Assembly: GCA_951799445.1 (NCBI GenBank)
Contig: OX637296.1
Span: 3,534,001-3,598,000 of the forward strand
Reading direction: 5' to 3'
DNA from: Pseudisothecium myosuroides
Taxonomy: Eukaryota > Streptophyta > Bryopsida > Hypnales > Lembophyllaceae
DNA length: 64,000 nucleotides
The notes under the pieces were generated by a model, which was not told where the DNA came from, searched no databases, and was given only the letters and a program-made list of their open reading frames with translations. Numbering within the stretch: the first letter of the stretch is position 1; every line of letters starts with the position of its first letter. This document shows, in pieces, positions 59,953 through 64,000 of this stretch. The translations under genes were made by a program, and so were the position numbers.

Positions 59953-62900
59953 ATGATTGTGAGAACATATCAACGGCGGAGTCGGACTGGGCGTAGCGTG
60001 TCCGATGGTGGATTCGGGGGCGAGAGTTCCCAATCCCAGGACTCTCCATGGAGTAGCTCTCAGGAGACATTCCCTCTCTCACAGGAGGCATTCCCATCGT
60101 CACAGGTACTGATGAGAGTTGTAACCGTTATTCATGTGAAGTTTCATATGGCGCTCTAAGTTCTAGGTTGGTATGTTGCGTTTGAATGATTCTAAATTCT
60201 AGTTGCACGTGCCATTTTGTGTCTCTCGTGTACTTCCTGTGAGAGTATTCCTCTTATTTTGTATTCATTGCTTTCTGCTCTAGGTTTGATCACCTCATCT
60301 TTGTTTTGAATCAACTTCTCAACCTGACTTGGATAAATCTTCAAAACGTGTCGACAAAATAAAATTCAGAAGTCTAGGGAAACTTCAAGCCGATTGTTCT
60401 CGAATCGTGGATTCTTACGTATTGTTTCTTTCCCTCCCAGGAGTCTTGCTGGTGGCAACCCGAGAGCGAGAACTGGGCACTGCCATCAGGCGGTTTACCG
60501 GATGAGAGTACCTTGACTGGGTTTACAAGGTCGCGACCGCCGGTATGGTCTAATAGACAGGTGGAAAACGGAAGTGTTATCACAAATGTACCCCCTCTTT
60601 CTTCTCAAAACAGTCAAGATGTGAATGGAGATGCTTTCAGGGAGAAGTTGGTTCTGGATAGTGATGAAGCAGCTGACAAATTTCCCAATCAAAGGTCTCA
60701 ATGGGGCGGGACGGGCATCTCGGCAAACAGTTGGGGACCTACCACTCCGGCAACAGCAACATTGCTAGAAGCTCAGGAATCTGGAGAGCTGATGGCACAT
60801 ATGGATGAAGCCAATTTCGCATTAGATGGTCTGAAGCCTGGGCAACCCTTGCGTGTCCAACGAGCTAGTCTTCAGTCCCTTCTATCATTATGTGGCTCGA
60901 TGCAGCGGCGACGATTGTTGAGAACTCATGGGTATTTCCTAAACTTGACTTCGAAGGACCCTTGTATGACGAGGGCTATGGTGGACTAGTCTGCGATTCT
61001 TCGTGTCCATTAGGAAGTTTAGTTTGTTTGCCTCGTGAGGCTTGACAAGTATATTTCTCGACAAATATATACCTCGACATATATTAATTCATGGCTTAGC
61101 TCTTAATCACTGATGGATTGCGTCAATGAACTCGCTTGTCTGGAGTTGTGTCCATTTAACCTAATTGCATGTCTTGATACCTCCTTTTACTTGTTTTCCC
61201 AGGTTGGTGAAACCTCTCTTCGATTCAGTCGTGGCTCTTCCGTTGGATGATCCTCCTCTGGCTCTAGCAGCAGCCGCTGTACTGTATTTTCTTGCTCTTG
61301 ATGTAAGGTTTAACACACACAGTGTTGATCTTGGGAATTGTAGAAAAATAGCCCATCTTGTTCGTTTGCAGCAGCTGTGTTGACCTATGACCCTAATATA
61401 TTGTTCCTATAGATTCTGGTGTGTCGAACCAATGAAGTCTACTCTAGCAGAAGTCAAAGCACAAGTCTTCCTTAGTAATGACGTATGCTGTAAGCATTCT
61501 ACGTCCTGCAAATGCATTCGAGCTATGTAAATAAAAAGAAATGAGCAAACCGAATCATGGAGCTGTGTCATCTGCTGTTTTATGACTTCAATTGGAGTGT
61601 TTCCTTGCATTGTGTTCTGACAATTATGGCCTGCTTATGGTTGTAACAGGGTCAGAATGAGGAGTTGTTTGATTCTGCATCATGTGTGCGCTTTTTAATG
61701 GGATTATTAGGCTCATCCCTTTCCCGGCCAGCAAATAAAGCTTCATCAACGGTTGGCAACAAGCTGGCTGGTCTTGCATTCAGGTTGAAAAGCGGCAATG
61801 TAAGCTCGGAAGTTGATAAAGCAGGAGCAGCAGTTGTAGCTGAGGTACATCAGTTATTTGCTAAAGATGAGAAAAGCCCTTTTGGTCATTTGAACAAGGA
61901 TGAGACAAGTGGATTTTTGCTTGGACAAGAGGTTTCATCGAAGTGGCTGGCATTGTTGACAGTTGAGAAAGCATGCATCTCTCCTGTTGTGCTTGAGGGT
62001 AAATCATATCTGGACTATCGTTACTCAACACATTTCGAGTTAATGGAGTCCTGGGCGGCTAGTTCGTACTCTTGAAGCATAGTGTTTTATTACCTCTTTA
62101 TACTTATATTATTCGTAATTCAAATTTTTCCATTTGGGGGAAGAATTAGTATTACAGTGTTTTACTCCCTCCATTTAAATAATCTCGAATTAGAGACTTG
62201 TTTTGCGTTTTGACATTGTGCTATTCTTTCTCGCAAATTTTGGCAGATAGTTCTGGGACCGCACAAAGAATGAGTGGGTTTTTCAAAGAGAGACTTCGAG
62301 AGCTTGGAGGTCTTGATACCATATGTGACCTAGCTGCTGGTTGCCTGCGGAACATACGGGTATTCATATACGATGATCATGACTTAGTATCTCCTGGTCA
62401 GGTTGAACGGAGAGGTTGAACGTCTGAAAATGATGGTGCCTTGAATTTTGGTTTACGAACTTTGCAATAACATTTGCTCTCGATATGTCAAAGTGCTGCA
62501 AATAGTCCGCGATGCCATAACTGAGTTTGTACCTGCTAATGGGTCGTGTGCTGGCACATTTTAGTGGAGGTGATTGTTTAACCTTTAGAATGATAGCTTC
62601 CCTTGTGATCGTGTACCCCGTAACCTTTCTCTTGGGGCTTGGCTGTTCCATCTGTTTTCCGTACTCAGCATTCCTATTTCAAAAACTGTCACGTGATGTA
62701 ATTAACACCCATTTTAAAGGGCATCAGATTCTTTAGGTAATGATTCCTCACAATCTGCCAGGCACTGATCTGTTCGTTGGGGAAGACTATGTGCCTCGGA
62801 ATACTTCGAGGATTTTGGAACTCCTTCTCTAAGTCCATGGCCATTGCAGGAAGCGTTGGAGGCTGAAGAGGCCGAAGGGGGGAGTAAGAGCAGGTACTTT

Positions 62901-64000
62901 ACGGCTCTCGAAAAATGTGAGAAAAACGGAGGAGTGGGTATGCTACTGAGGTGCCTTCTTGTAATGGAAAATGTGACTTTTCTCAGCGAGCAGAATCAGG
63001 TGAGCCTTGTAGAACGAGAAAATACTTGTTTGTGTTAGTTTAGTCGAGGTGATGAATTGCAGTGCGGCATGGATTTAACTGGTTGATATGTCAATCTGGT
63101 CTGTATCGGATGCTTATCAATCTGAATTGATTTTGGTTTACAGAGACATTTGTTAGAGTTGAGACTACCTCGAGGTAGCAAAGATGCTCCAGATACTTTT
63201 ATTGCTCTCATCATCGCCACCATCAAGTTGTTGTCTGGTGAGCTCCTGTCTTTGAAATTCTCGAATGAAGAGATGCATTCGAACTCATCTTTTATTGATA
63301 CTGTAGTTCAGTATGTTGCCTCTTTTGTAATGAGTGTGCTGTGGTGAGCAGAGCTTGCTGACTGCCACAAGGAGAGGAAAGAGATACGTGACAAGTGCGA
63401 TATGGAGCTATGTGGTGCAAAAGCTATTAAGAAAATGGACAAGGTGACTGAGAATTCTGCTTCATCAAGTCTGAAGTGTAAGCGCCAATGCTTGCCTAAA
63501 ACTCTTGCTAGAATATACAGAGAACACGCATGCCTAATTCTGTAGGAGTGTCAGCAGTAGACTACAGGTAGTTAATCTTAACGATGTTGAAAAACACATG
63601 GTACTCTTAGTCCTGCATTCCTAGTACCAGATTTATGCTTCTAGAAATGTTTAACTTCTTTAAAAGTTTCTAGTCCCTGTCAACTCGCTCTGAACTAGAT
63701 CAACGTATCTTGTTTGGTTCTTATCTCTTGAGAAATAGTCGGGTGTGTGTGTTCTCCTCAAGTTTTTATTTTGAAGTAGGACATTACTTCAAGACGTTTG
63801 CATCATCTAGAGTTCTTCTGAGCTGTATTTGAAATTGGCATTATGCTCGGACCCCTTGTGTCACCAAGTAGGAGTCTTACAAAATTTGCAGATAGAGACC
63901 TCTGTGAATGTTGGCATTTGCAAGTCATGTTCTTGTGTTTAGCCTGCTTGAAAGAAATATTTAATGGCAAGGTCACTCTATTCTCGTAAAATCATCTTGT
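59953..64000 (+). CDS. WAPL: WAPL (Wings apart-like) cohesin release factor, 5' part; gene continues past the window
   Basis: WAPL binds cohesin and PDS5 and opens the ring, removing cohesin in prophase and meiosis. Exons: 59953-60105, 60441-60931, 61203-61302, 61650-61998, 62247-62359, 62850-62999, 63144-63237, and a possible 63352-63443; phases agree (483 codons to 63237). The start MIVRTYQRRSRTGRSVSDG matches the plant WAPL N-terminus. The conserved WAPL core starts in exon 2 (TLLEAQESGELMAHMDEANF, ALDGL, RVQRASLQSLLSLC) and continues through PLFDSVVALPLDDPP, GFFKERLRELGGLDTI, LLRCLLVMENVTFLSEQNQ. The N-terminal ~130 residues are Ser/Gln-rich and variable. No further exon was confidently found from 63,444 to 64,000, where an intron is likely. 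Confidence 0.95.

Overview
The window is nuclear DNA of a land plant. Four intron-rich genes with GT-AG introns, two of them clear plant-type families (a PH/C2-bearing VPS13 and a WAPL cohesin releaser), sit in AT-rich intergenic DNA full of transposable elements. Compact introns (mostly 100-500 bp), low-GC intergenic DNA and the form of the proteins suggest a non-seed plant, most likely a bryophyte; the species cannot be fixed from the sequence alone.

Layout. 1-25,884 (minus): a very large VPS13-type lipid-transfer gene, about 51 exons and ~3,550 codons in the window, from the start codon to the SHR-BD domain; its C-terminus lies off the left edge. 26,600-31,400: AT-rich DNA with TIR elements, a possible two-exon small gene and a ~245-bp tandem repeat. 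31,410-37,038: a full-length Ty3/gypsy chromovirus with near-identical LTRs, a TTTTG target duplication and six internal stop codons, inserted into the third copy of that tandem repeat. 37,040-40,680: AT-rich DNA with one small TTAA-flanked element. 41,430-46,905 (plus): an 11-exon gene for a ~1,038-residue coiled-coil protein with Sfi1-like motifs. 47,213-49,072 (minus): a p24/emp24 cargo receptor, four exons. 49,400-58,550: a second transposon-rich block with a decayed, transposase-like minus-strand gene and a long hairpin-forming inverted repeat. 59,953-64,000 (plus): the 5' half of WAPL.

The host genes are unrelated housekeeping functions (bulk lipid transfer at contact sites, early secretory trafficking, cohesin release, and perhaps a microtubule-organising protein). 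No operon-like logic links them.

The most unusual content is in the two transposon blocks. At least four elements (29,084-30,020; 39,007-39,245; 50,063-51,313; 52,595-53,257) are flanked on both sides by TTAA and have inverted ends beginning CCC, the hallmark of piggyBac-like transposons, which are hardly known from land plants. One of them interrupts a decayed reading frame that is back in phase when the element and one TTAA are discounted, which supports a true insertion. A fifth TIR element of another type (28,310-28,693) is shown by comparison with an empty related site elsewhere in the window.
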